Shown here in pieces: positions 1 to 8,240 of a DNA stretch of 27,500 nt. Numbering within the stretch: position 1 is the stretch's first letter; every line of letters starts with the position of its first letter. The notes beneath the pieces are model-generated. The model was given only the letters and a program-made list of their open reading frames with translations, was not told where the DNA came from and made no database searches. Source of the stretch: Mesostigma viride. Taxonomy: Eukaryota; Streptophyta; Mesostigmatophyceae; Mesostigmatales; Mesostigmataceae. Location of the stretch: positions 998,016 through 1,025,515 of the forward strand of contig RPFO01000078.1 in NCBI GenBank assembly GCA_009746045.1, written 5' to 3'. Position numbers and translations under genes: made by a program.

Positions 1-343
1 GGAGCGACAGCGCCACGCGGGCCTTATCCGCAATCCATTGCAAAAGATGCTGCACATAACACGCATGGTCGACAGCGGAAATGAACGCGCGACACTCCGC
101 GCGATTGCTGTCTACCACTACCCGCTGATGGATGCGGCTATACCAGTCGACAATAGTGGGCTGACCAGTGGGGCTATCAAGAAAAAAGATGGCCGCCTCC
201 CGCGCGCGCAGCTGCGTGATGGTACGCGACTCCAGGTTCGCGTCAGAGTAAATGGTCATTGCCACCGGGCGGGTGATATCAACCCCCCACACGCGCAGGC
301 CCGGTGACGCCAAGACTTGCGTCCGAAGATGCTGCGCTCCCAT
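1..343 (-). pseudogene. Copia-1 RNase H domain, C-terminal part (runs off the left edge)
   Basis: Read on the minus strand from 343 to 1 this is an open frame that resembles the RNase H end of Copia polyproteins. It has a YSDAN motif (first catalytic Asp), a long hydrophobic stretch, the DWYSRIHQR segment typical of Copia RNase H, and SNRAECRAF with the catalytic Glu. RNase H removes the RNA template after reverse transcription. The frame continues from the reverse transcriptase at 1437-2060: the two were separated by the palindromic element at 344-1431, and dropping that element plus one CCCAT duplication keeps the frame (...AGMG then AQHLR...). The 3' LTR, if present, lies outside the window. 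Confidence 0.85.
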
Positions 344-549
344 AGTTAGGTTAATATTGTGCGGAAACCTTTTTGCCACTTGGGCTTCTCAGGTTCCGCA
401 CAATATTACCGGCGATAACCACTCGCCGGACACTCAAGTTCACGACGTCGTGAACTTGAGTGTCCGGCGAGTGGTTATCGCCGGTAATATTGTGCGGAAC
501 CTGAGAAGCCCAAGTGGCAAAAAGGTTTCCGCACAATATTAACCTAACT
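344..549. repeat. Palindromic module A, copy 1 (206 bp)
   Basis: Palindrome centred on ACGACGTCGT at 446/447. Each 103-bp arm also contains its own inverted pair: the stretch at 351-369 (AATATTGTGCGGAA core) is nearly complementary to 392-410 (TTCCGCACAATATT core), so nested hairpins can form. Confidence 0.93.
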
Positions 550-784
550 AAAACCTAGCCTCTTGGGGCGAGGACGAATCACTAGGCTCGGAACACCCGT
601 AGATATGAATATGATCGAATATGAGCGCCGGTTCGCGCGAATATCGATATGAATATGGTTGAATATGAGCATCTCCTTGGTGCGCATATGATTAGAGCCG
701 GGTGCCAAATCGGAACGAATTATTCCCCCAAATAATCCGCTTCCGAGTGGATTCGAACCTGCGCCCCGCAAGGATCCAGGTCTT
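550..784. repeat. Spacer of the palindromic element, left copy, with tRNA-like B box
   Basis: This 235-bp spacer returns inverted at 991-1225. It holds a degenerate direct repeat around 602-680 (ATATGAATATG...GAATATGAGC twice). On the minus strand at 749-759 it has GGTTCGAATCC, a perfect match to the pol III B-box consensus, embedded in a tRNA T-arm-like context (GCGCAGGTTCGAATCC). The T stem is poorly paired (only 2-3 of 5 pairs), so this is a tRNA relic and not a tRNA gene. Confidence 0.75.
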
Positions 785-990
785 AGTTAAGTTAATATTG
801 TGCGGAAACCTTTTTGCCACTTGGGCTTCTCAGGTTCCGCACAATATTACCGGCGATAACCACTCGCCGGACACTCAAGTTCACGACGTCGTGAACTTGA
901 GTGTCCGGCGAGTGGTTATCGCCGGTAATATTGTGCGGAACCTGAGAAGCCCAAGTGGCAAAAAGGTTTCCGCACAATATTAACCTAACT
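785..990. repeat. Palindromic module A, copy 2 (centre of the element)
   Basis: Same 206 bp as copies 1 and 3, with a single difference, A instead of G at 790. Its centre is the dyad axis of the whole 1,088-bp element. Confidence 0.93.
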
Positions 991-1225
991 AAGACCTGGA
1001 TCCTTGCGGGGCGCAGGTTCGAATCCACTCGGAAGCGGATTATTTGGGGGAATAATTCGTTCCGATTTGGCACCCGGCTCTAATCATATGCGCACCAAGG
1101 AGATGCTCATATTCAACCATATTCATATCGATATTCGCGCGAACCGGCGCTCATATTCGATCATATTCATATCTACGGGTGTTCCGAGCCTAGTGATTCG
1201 TCCTCGCCCCAAGAGGCTAGGTTTT
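991..1225. repeat. Spacer of the palindromic element, inverted copy
   Basis: Reverse complement of 550-784. The B-box-like GGTTCGAATCC is here on the plus strand at 1016-1026, so the two copies point away from the centre in mirror fashion. Confidence 0.8.
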
Positions 1226-1431
1226 AGTTAGGTTAATATTGTGCGGAAACCTTTTTGCCACTTGGGCTTCTCAGGTTCCGCACAATATTACCGGCGATAA
1301 CCACTCGCCGGACACTCAAGTTCACGACGTCGTGAACTTGAGTGTCCGGCGAGTGGTTATCGCCGGTAATATTGTGCGGAACCTGAGAAGCCCAAGTGGC
1401 AAAAAGGTTTCCGCACAATATTAACCTAACT
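1226..1431. repeat. Palindromic module A, copy 3
   Basis: Identical to copy 1 base for base as far as I can compare. It ends at CCTAACT and is followed by the right CCCAT target duplication. Confidence 0.93.
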
Positions 1432-1436
1432 CCCAT

Positions 1437-2520
1437 GCCCGCAAGCACGGCGTCGGGCGCACGCGCGTAGATGGACAGGTCGGGTCGCACCGTGCCCGCG
1501 AGCCACCCCAGCTGGCCACGCAAGTGCGGTCCCGCGGACGCATCCAGCCGCTCGGGCAGCGATTGCGCGAGCTTGTCGGCGTATTCCTGCTTGGCCGCCA
1601 TGTCAATGCACCAGCCGACCGGTGTGCGGTGCAAAGTGTAGGTTAGGCCACAGAAAGGGACGGGGGTGTCGGGGTCCAGCCACAACGTGCGGCTAGTGGG
1701 CAAAAACTTGGCCACAGCGGTTATGAACTGCCGGACCCACGCCCGGGGTCCAATAAGCCGCCAGTCATCCCCATGCCATTGCATGAACGCGGGCTCGTGT
1801 GGGTTGGGTGTGTGGATGTGAAAGAGGTTGCTATCGATGCGGGAAAACACCGCCCCCATGCTAGCAAAGATGCGTTCAGCCGTCTTGCGAAAGATGATGG
1901 GGCTAGACTGCAGGCCCTCCACACCAAGGAGAAGCCGCAAGTACACACACCGCAGCTCCCCCTGCCACACCAAAGGGACCTTGACCACATACACCGTGCC
2001 ACGCCACACTTCCTCGGCCACTGCCGGGTCGCTATGGAGAAAGGCCCTCTGAAAATCCATGAGCAGGCCATGGCATAGTCCAAACCCCGATCCAACAGCC
2101 CCAAGAACACCGATGTTAACACCCGGCTAGTGGTCTGCGACAGCCCGGGCGTAAACAATTCCTCCTCCGACAACTCAGACGAGCCCCTAAACTCCGTGAC
2201 ACAGGGCCGTACATGAAATGTGACAGGGTCAGTGGGGAGGACCTGCTTATACTTGAGCACAAACTTCAAGTTCAGCTTTACCGCCCCTTGCGGCACCTCC
2301 ATCAACTCCCCATACACCCCATACATCGCCCACTCCAGCTGCGCGCGCAAGAAAGCCGCGCGCCACTTATGGAACTTGACAGGGTCACGGCAGTCCTCCT
2401 TAAACTGCGGATAACTAACAGGAGATTTAGTGGCGATGCTCCAGGGAAAAATGCCAAGACTGCTGGGGTGACACTTCTGCGGCTGCGTGACATCGGCTAC
2501 CAGCGGCTCTGCCGTATATT
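1437..2520 (-). pseudogene. Copia-1 reverse transcriptase (decayed)
   Basis: Minus-strand coding for a Copia-like reverse transcriptase, which copies the element RNA to DNA in cytoplasmic particles. The N-terminal part (about 2350-2063) has KLNLKFVLKYKQ, then HVRPCVTE and LFTPGLSQTTSR, which I align to the KARLVAKG and TFSPV blocks of Copia RTs. The core starts at about 2060 with DFQRAFLHSD (first catalytic Asp). The active-site block is WHGDDW at about 1764-1775, where ordinary Copia has YVDDM. LRGQLGWLAGTVRPDLS (near 1500) matches the conserved block before RNase H. A one-base shift near 2063 separates the N-terminal part from the core, and another near 2510 separates it from the protease. 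GC-rich codon use sets this copy apart from Copia-2. Confidence 0.85.
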
Positions 2521-3290
2521 CCGCCCCGGCCGCGAATGGCCCTTACTGCAGTGGCATAATCCTCAGGGTGATTAATAGCCTCGGGGGGACCCCGGCCCGT
2601 GAGGGCTGCAAGCGCTACGTGATATTGGTACAAGCCTATGCTCCCCACCCCCTCGAGGGTCACCAAGCCGGCTGACACAGAAAACCCGGGGAGGGAAACA
2701 AAAGGGTTACCTATGAGGGTGATACCCTTGTAACCCTCTAGCACTTGCACAGGGACATCTACCCCTAGGATGGGCATGAGCACCTGCCCAGCCACCTTAT
2801 ACGCCTGCTGCCCGTCAAACCCCGCAACCTCCTTCCAACTACTGGGCAGCAAAGGGTAATAGGCCTCAGCCGCCGCCGGGCTCGTGATAGACACGCCTGC
2901 CATGGTATCTATGGCCGCAATATGCCTAGAGGGAACATCATGAGCTTCAGTCACAACGGTGGGGCACTTATCTGGCATGACGCGGCTGACTTGTGCCGCA
3001 CCCCCCGCTGCCGCCGCCTTGAGCTTGTCCGCCTTGAGCAGCTGCCGGAGGACGTGGGCCAGCTGGGAGCCCACGCCCGCGCCTGACGATGTGTCCGGCG
3101 CCGCCACGGTGGGCGCTGCTGGGGTCGCGGGGAGGGGCTGAGGTAGCGCCCCCCGCATCGACCCCGGGGACTTGCTCCGGCGCGGCACCTGCAGGGGGGT
3201 GGGCAACAAGCGCATCATGCACAGCCACCCCAAGTGGGGTGGGTAGGACAGGTTCCAGCCGGGCCCGCTTGGCCAGCCGGCTATCCACAT
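2500..3290 (-). pseudogene. Copia-1 protease-like domain between integrase and RT
   Basis: Open minus frame from 3290 to 2427. After a Pro/Ala-rich linker, about 2927-2691 encodes a retropepsin-like domain: IDTMAGVSITS (putative catalytic Asp at 2907-2909), then VAGQVLMPILGVDVPVQVLEGYKG and TLIGNPFV, matching the flap and the hydrophobic L(I/L)G block of aspartic proteases. The Gly of the usual DTGA motif is Met here. The same domain with DTQA occurs in Copia-2 in the same place, directly after the integrase C-terminus. A retroviral-type protease would cut the polyprotein as a homodimer. The linker upstream is frameshifted near 3150 and 3290, so this copy is dead. Without a structure comparison, protease remains a motif-based call. 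Confidence 0.7.
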
Positions 3291-3521
3291 CCCAACCGAG
3301 CTGCATGGCGGCTATGCTCCTTGGCCGCCGGCGCCTGGACCTGGGCATCGGACGCCTTGTACCGATACACCTTATCCCACGGGATGAGATAGTCCCTATG
3401 CTCCCAGTGCACCTTCACCCGCCTGTGCACCCAGTCCAAATCCACCACCATGCCTGGCCCTTGCATCTGCCCCCGCTTGCCAAAGGAATTCTCCTTGTGA
3501 AACAAGACCAACTCTCCCAGC
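3290..3521 (-). pseudogene. Copia-1 integrase C-terminal segment
   Basis: Minus frame with LGELVLFHKENSFGKRGQ and PGMVVDLDWVHRRVKVHW. This is the small beta-barrel-like module behind the integrase core, and it aligns with VLYYKENSFGKVGTWLGP of Copia-2. The LTR element at 3522-6178 cuts it off from the rest of the integrase. Compared with Copia-2, about five or six residues are missing at that break, so the insertion was accompanied by a small deletion, or the copies differed in length there. Confidence 0.8.
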
Positions 3522-4018
3522 TGTGATTATTATGGGGACTTAAATTAATAATTTGTAGGTGGTGAATCATTGCCGACTTAAGCGTCAGGAGCCAGGAAAA
3601 TTATTTATTACGTCCATATGGTGTGGCTTTCCATGGCTACCTCAAGGTAGCGTGAACATTGGTAATTATGGTAGGTGAGTGGTGGCGGCGGCCCTGGTAT
3701 GGGCATGGGCCGACAATGGGTCGATAACGACAGCTGGTATGTTGGAACATGGTGCATGCGCATGCATGACTCGGTACGGCATGGTATGACATGCACATGA
3801 CACAATACTATAATCTGGTGAAGATAGTGACCAATGGTCCTAGTGCCATTGTACAACTTGGCACATAGTCATAGTGTCCGTTCACGTAGGACAAATCCCA
3901 CTTAGGTACTACTATCCGAGCATATCTATTTGTTAATTAGGGCTCGAATACAACTGCCCGTATTATAGATTTCTGCACGGTCAGCATAATGGGCATATTC
4001 AAGACAGGATTCTTGACA
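3522..4018 (-). repeat. LTR (3' LTR in element orientation)
   Basis: 497 bp, begins TGTGATTATTATGGGG and ends ATTCTTGACA. On the minus strand AATAAA occurs at about 3607-3612, a possible polyadenylation signal. A minus-frame of 82 codons (3608-3856) is present in both LTRs but has no recognisable motif. Confidence 0.92.
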
Positions 4019-4027
4019 CCCTCCTTG
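4019..4027 (-). other. Polypurine tract of the LTR element
   Basis: Minus strand reads AAGGAGGG directly against the 3' LTR, as expected for the plus-strand primer of an LTR retroelement. It is short. Confidence 0.55.
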
Positions 4028-5657
4028 CACATGATGCTGTCTATAAATACAAATGCTAGATCCTGGGCGAGGGTAGTCGGGTACCTAAGTGGATTCCCTC
4101 CTTACACGACACCCTGGTCTTGATATAAAACAGCAAGAAAAATGAAGGCAAGGTTGTGTAGCCCCATATTGTCACATGGAGTGCGCCACACGAGGGTGGA
4201 GCCAAACTGGAAACAGGCTCTTAAACTGTAAAGACTGGTTGCTCAGTGTTGAGTCTGGATGCAGACTGTAGCCGGTACTGGTTGATGCCAGGGTTGCAGC
4301 TGGAAACGTTGGGTACTGTACTGGTAGCTGCTGGTAAACCGGTGACGTCAGCTGTTGTGTGTGCACACACGATCTATGCTGTGTGTGGGTACAGTGTCTT
4401 GTGTGGTGCTGGTAGTGCTACTTTGACTTGTTTGCCAACAGGTTTTGATGCAACTTACTGCAACTACTACAAGGTGAACTGTGACGTGAGGATGTAGAGC
4501 TGGTTGCTGGACTGCTACTTGCTAGCTAGACAAGTGCGTGCAGCTGACTGCAGCTACTATCTACTCTACGCCTGTGGTGGAGAGTCATGCATGTGCTGCT
4601 GGGTGCTACTACTTCTCCTTGCTGGCTAGGCAAGTGTGGGTAGCTGCCTGCATGGACTATGCAGTGTACTCTGTTCCTGCTGGTGTTGCCTGCTGTGCTT
4701 GTTGATGCCAGTGTGATGGTGCTGATGGGACTGTGCTGTTACTGCTGCTTACATTATGGGGCAACTGGTTGCTAGTGGGTGTCTAGTGCTGGCACGTGAT
4801 AATGCAACTAGCTGTTACTGCTGCTAGTGGTGCCTGCAACTAGTTAAATGTGACTGAATTATAAAACTGCAACTAGTGCTGAAAACAACGTGGGGGTTAG
4901 TGAGCACCCTCCTTAGTGTGGTGTGCAGCTGTGTCAGCAGGCTGGCCTTGAGAGCAGGACCCAGGGAATGTTCCCTTTTTCTTGGAAACTTGGAGCATGG
5001 CAGGCTCTGGGCTCTTGAAGTGATGACCGTTTAAAAAGAATTCCGGTTTAAAAGAATGCGCCCAAAAGAATGTTGATGCCACGCGAAATGGTGCCGGTAC
5101 AAAAGAAAGACCGGTTCTCATGAAAAATTCTTGAGGTAAACAGCTCCGCCGATTTCTCGTCGATGCTCACAGCTCGCGCGGCTCAGTGGGAGCCCGTCAG
5201 TGACCCCGCGCCGATTGAACGCACTGCACTCGGCCAAAAATGTGCTGCCAGGTAAAAAATCACTGGCGCTGCCTGGAACCAGAGCCGGCACCTTTTGAGT
5301 GCCAGGCTTCAGTGCCGACGTCCCCATCACCGAAATGTTGGCGTTTGATCAGTTTCGGGCATATATAAGTATAAAAGCGTAGATCTGGCCTGCGCACCGG
5401 AGCTTGGGAAATTCTTGACGGATTTTAGCGACGGTAGGTGTCACCCCGAATATTTGGTGTTACCACACGTTGAAGTAAGTCGATTGAAAGCCTTGAATTT
5501 CACGGTAGCATCTGCGCCATAATCATGGTCGTATCAAGTACAAGAATTCGACCAAGCTGCTCCGTATATGAAAATATAAACTATGATCAAGGCGCTCAAT
5601 AAAATGTGAGCTGCCGCTTAGAGGTTGGTTAATTCCGTTGAAAATCTTGCCCCGGAC
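4028..5657. other. Internal region of the LTR element, no gene seen
   Basis: About 4230-4870 is low-complexity sequence rich in CTG, GCTGGT and CTACT, with imperfect repeats such as ACTTGCTAGCTAGACAAGTG (around 4515) and a near copy around 4617. At 5031-5108 the motif AAAAGAA recurs four times. ATATATAAGTATAAAAG near 5360 is TATA-like on the plus strand. No frame resembles gag, protease, RT or integrase. Confidence 0.7.
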
Positions 5658-5668
5658 CTCCGATACCA
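5658..5668 (-). other. Primer-binding site, initiator tRNA-Met type
   Basis: On the minus strand TGGTATCGGAG, 13 bases inside the 5' LTR. It matches the common plant and algal PBS TGGTATCAGAGC (complement of the initiator Met tRNA 3' end) at 10 of 11 positions. Confidence 0.75.
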
Positions 5669-5681
5669 TGTTAAAGGCATG

Positions 5682-6178
5682 TGTGATTATTATGGGGACT
5701 TAAATTAATAATTTGTAGGTGGTGAATCATTGCCGACTTAAGCGTCAGGAGCCAGGAAAATTATTTATTACGTCCATATGGTGTGGCTTTCCATGGCTAC
5801 CTCAAGGTAGCGTGAACATTGGTAATTATGGTAGGTGAGTGGTGGCGGCGGCCCTGGTATGGGCATGGGCCGACAATGGGTCGATAACGACAGCTGGTAT
5901 GTTGGAACATGGTGCATGCGCATGCATGACTCGGTACGGCATGGTATGACATGCACATGACACAATACTATAATCTGGTGAAGATAGTGACCAATGGTCC
6001 TAGTGCCATTGTACAACTTGGCACATAGTCATAGTGTCCGTTCACATAGGACAAATCCCACTTAGGTACTACTATCCGAGCATATCTATTTGTTAATTAG
6101 GGCTCGAATACAACTGCCCGTATTATAGATTTCTGCACGGTCAGCATAATGGGCATATTCAAGACAGGATTCTTGACA
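5682..6178 (-). repeat. LTR (5' LTR in element orientation)
   Basis: Identical to 3522-4018 except A at 6046 in place of G. Confidence 0.92.
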
Positions 6179-6297
6179 CTGGGTGCGGTCTAACTGCCGC
6201 CTAACCTCAGCGGTGGTAGCGAGGTGGGCCTCCCAATGGTCTGCCACGTCCGGAGGGTAAATGCCCGACTGCAGCCCCCGCGCGGTAATAAGACCTA
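6179..6297 (-). pseudogene. Copia-1 integrase, segment behind the catalytic core
   Basis: Minus frame LGLITARGLQSGIYPPDVADHWEAH... aligns with EVIPAGLQAGVYPPEVIALYN of the Copia-2 integrase. On the high-coordinate side it joins the core at 8384 once the hAT element and one GTCCCTGG are removed (frame kept: KLPQG then LGLI). On the low-coordinate side it is cut by the LTR element. Confidence 0.8.
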
Positions 6298-6323
6298 GTC
6301 CCTGGCAGTGATGATTCATACGC

Positions 6324-7077
6324 GATACGCGTCGTACGCGGCCCCAGGTGTATAACCCACGTTTGGAATCATGGCATGGCTAACGTGATGACTGACTAGC
6401 TAGACCTTCTCAGTGGTTTTCCATTTGCGGGTATTTCCTCGTAAATGGTGGGAGAGCGATCGCAGCAATGGTGCTCACCACTAGACACTCCCGGCCAGTT
6501 AGGCTAGAAACACACGCCCTGATCAAGCATGCTGTTTCCGGCCCCACCGTCTAGGTCATCTAGTCGCTCCACACGTAAGCCAGCCATAATTTCAATGCAC
6601 AAGGATACACATTTCCATCACCATTCATCTTCATCATCCTGAACGACTCGAAAACGCGGAAAAGATAACGGCAGGCTCGAGCTACCATGGTCCGGATTCT
6701 CCCGATTTCTGGCCTGCGCTGGTTGTCTCTTTGATAATGTATAATACGCGGTGTATAATGTATTATACGCTGATCGTACGCTAACCGTTGAAAACCCCTT
6801 TTTTGGCATGATTTTGAGGGGTTTTCAACATTCTGAGCAACCAAGCATAGTCTGCTGGTGTTTTTCCATACCTTTTGCCTATACATGACATATATAGCAT
6901 GACTACCTTTGGCATTGCCACCACTACCTAAATACAAGCTTAGTTTCTAACGGTCTAACTTGATAGTTTCTCTTCAAAATCGAGACAACATGCAACTAAG
7001 TATCAATACCAGTATCAATGCACAACTCACTGGAAAGGATAAATTAATAAATTTGTAGAACTCAAGATATGCATGCA
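6324..7077. other. hAT interior, left part, no gene seen
   Basis: Contains a second TACGC-rich patch (6735-6780) and a stem-loop at about 6785-6827 with 12-bp arms (GTTGAAAACCCC and its complement). A 125-codon minus frame (6560-6937) has no protein-like features I trust. Confidence 0.5.
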
Positions 7078-7572
7078 CTATACATTGCCCCGAGGTGTCG
7101 ATGACATTGAAGGGCGTCGATGGCATTGAAAGGCGCAAATGAATGCCTCGCACAGCTCCTCGTCCAGCTGCTCTTTGCTGAGCCCATAAGGTGCGGGCAA
7201 ATTACCGTCGGTGGATTGGCCCTTTGATGATCCGCTTGGCCCAGCCGCCCCAGCAGCGCGCCCCGAGGTGTTGCTGGCATGAGGGGACACCCAGTTAGAG
7301 GCGTCGGTTTCTACAACGTCTGCAAGCCTGTCTTTAAGTGCCGCCCGCACATCAGCCTGCTTCTTGGCGTCACTAGTCGCCTTCCTCTTCCTGGTATTGC
7401 TTTCCTTCTCCGCCTGCTCGACCAGCAGCCTGTAACGGAGTACTCCATCATCCATGTAGTAGTTATTTGTCTGCTGCCGATTCTTGAGGATGCGCTCTTT
7501 GCTAATGTATGTCCAGACAGTTTCGGATGTGGCCTCTTCTTCATCGGGCCGCACATCATCATCGTGTTCCAT
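7078..7572 (-). CDS. Hypothetical protein inside the hAT element
   Basis: A 164-codon minus frame beginning MEHDDDVRPDEEEATSE. It has an acidic N-terminus, a charged central part that looks helical (VLRYRLLVEQAEKES, then TRKRKATSDAKKQADVRAAL, a possible nuclear-localisation patch), a Gly/Ser-rich linker (AGAAGPSGSSKGQS) and a short C-terminal helix (LSKEQLDEELCEAF). There is no Cys/His zinc finger and no DDE triad. It has the composition of a real protein more than a chance frame, but I do not recognise it. It may be one exon of an accessory transposon gene or a captured host fragment. Start and end are those of the frame and are not supported by splice sites. Confidence 0.4.
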   Translation of the reverse strand: MEHDDDVRPDEEEATSETVWTYISKERILKNRQQTNNYYMDDGVLRYRLLVEQAEKESNTRKRKATSDAKKQADVRAALKDRLADVVETDASNWVSPHASNTSGRAAGAAGPSGSSKGQSTDGNLPAPYGLSKEQLDEELCEAFICAFQCHRRPSMSSTPRGNV

Positions 7573-7685
7573 TGACTCACGTGTCAGCCATGCCTGGATG
7601 TCGATATGCTACGATCTAGGTGCCAGACGACCACGACGTTGCTGGCACACCTTATCACCTTCTTGATCCAGATAAATAGGTGTAC

Positions 7686-8009
7686 TCTGATCAGACACTC
7701 CGCAAAGGTGAAAACCTTTGCGTTCAGTGCCAGGCCGCGGAAAACGCGGAAAACGCGATCTGCAAATGAATCCGACCGGAATCGAACTGGGGACCTCTCG
7801 CACCAATATTGCTGACTATAGGACGGACGTCTCCGGTTACCATGGCATCGCCAACTTACACCTACAGTCATCCGCAAAAGTTCTCCTGTCCGGGGAGTGA
7901 TGCAAGCCTTTCGGATTTGGTACTAGATAAATCACTCGAGATCTGTGTGTAGGAGTACTACACACGTGTCTGCACGCGAGACTTGTTCAGTCTCGCACCG
8001 TGAGACGGG
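7686..8009 (-). mobile_element. tRNA-like SINE, full-length copy (324 bp)
   Basis: Exact 8-bp duplication AGGTGTAC flanks it (7678-7685 and 8010-8017). The unit is the same 324 bp found in tandem at 11953-13027, in the opposite orientation. On the minus strand it contains AGTTCGATTCC (7778-7788), one base off the pol III B box, preceded by sequence resembling a tRNA body (TCCTATAGTCAGC...GCGAGAGGTCCCC). The frame ESDRNRTGDLSH is what tRNA-derived repeats typically yield when translated. A second locus at 18428-18461 matches the joined flanks without the insert. Confidence 0.75.
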
Positions 8010-8017
8010 AGGTGTAC

Positions 8018-8240
8018 GTTTATTTCCAAATATACTGTTGCTTATCACCCTCTTGATGATGAATCTTCAGCCTTCCCGCCTTCACCTTCCCGCCTTCACA
8101 AGTCACAATGAACGCGCTTTTAGCTTTAGTGCACTATACACTAGCTAGCTCATCACGCAATTATTTGTTCCTACTACAGGTCGGCGCGCCGCAGTCTAGG
8201 CAAGCAAATGCACCCACCTCGTAAGCCAAAAATATGCCAA
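8018..8240. other. hAT interior, right part, no gene seen
   Basis: Holds a 14-bp tandem duplication CTTCCCGCCTTCAC at about 8072-8099 and otherwise nothing I can name; the TACGC-rich subterminal zone starts after it. Confidence 0.5.

Larger units (their letters stand above)
344..1431. mobile_element. 1,088-bp palindromic fold-back element with 5-bp target duplication
   Basis: The whole insert is a palindrome centred at about 887.5, built as module A (206 bp), spacer (235 bp), A, inverted spacer, A. Each A is itself a palindrome, so the structure is palindromic at two scales. I see one mismatch between the arms (A at 790 against C at 985). The ends are AGTTAGGTTAATATTG and its complement. The flanks carry CCCAT at 339-343 and 1432-1436, a 5-bp duplication (7 bp, CTCCCAT, if two terminal bases belong to the target). 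The insert splits a Copia RNase H frame that is restored when the insert is removed. No transposase is encoded, so it must be mobilised in trans. I cannot assign a superfamily; fold-back or MITE-like is the neutral description. Confidence 0.9.
3522..6178 (-). mobile_element. Young non-autonomous LTR retrotransposon (LARD/TRIM-like)
   Basis: Two 497-bp direct repeats (3522-4018 and 5682-6178), TG...CA at the ends, enclose 1,663 bp without any gag or pol coding. The repeats differ at one base (G3886 against A6046), so the insertion is recent. The minus orientation follows from a primer-binding site next to the right repeat (5658-5668) and a purine tract next to the left one. It must rely on proteins from an autonomous element. 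The flanks are not a direct duplication: CCCAGC before and CTGGGT after are inverted to each other. It interrupts the integrase of Copia-1. Confidence 0.9.

Noticed and set aside
544-1231. Mirror-image 75-codon frames in the palindrome spacers
   Set aside because: They are identical because the DNA is inverted, show no protein features, and cover the tRNA-like box.
351-1424. 61- and 93-codon frames repeated in module A
   Set aside because: They are a result of the palindrome: the same frame appears on both strands of every copy.
344-1431. Integrated geminivirus or other CRESS virus
   Set aside because: Only the 9-base motif fits; there is no Rep or coat protein frame. Kept only as an origin-like motif.
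4246-4497. 83-codon plus frame in the LTR element
   Set aside because: Low-complexity CTG-rich DNA without protein features.
3522-6178. Segmental duplication of 497 bp
   Set aside because: TG...CA ends, a PBS and a purine tract make LTRs the better reading.
7718-7877. Real tRNA gene in the SINE
   Set aside because: B box is good but the cloverleaf does not close (weak T stem, body too short or too long), and the same unit is repetitive.
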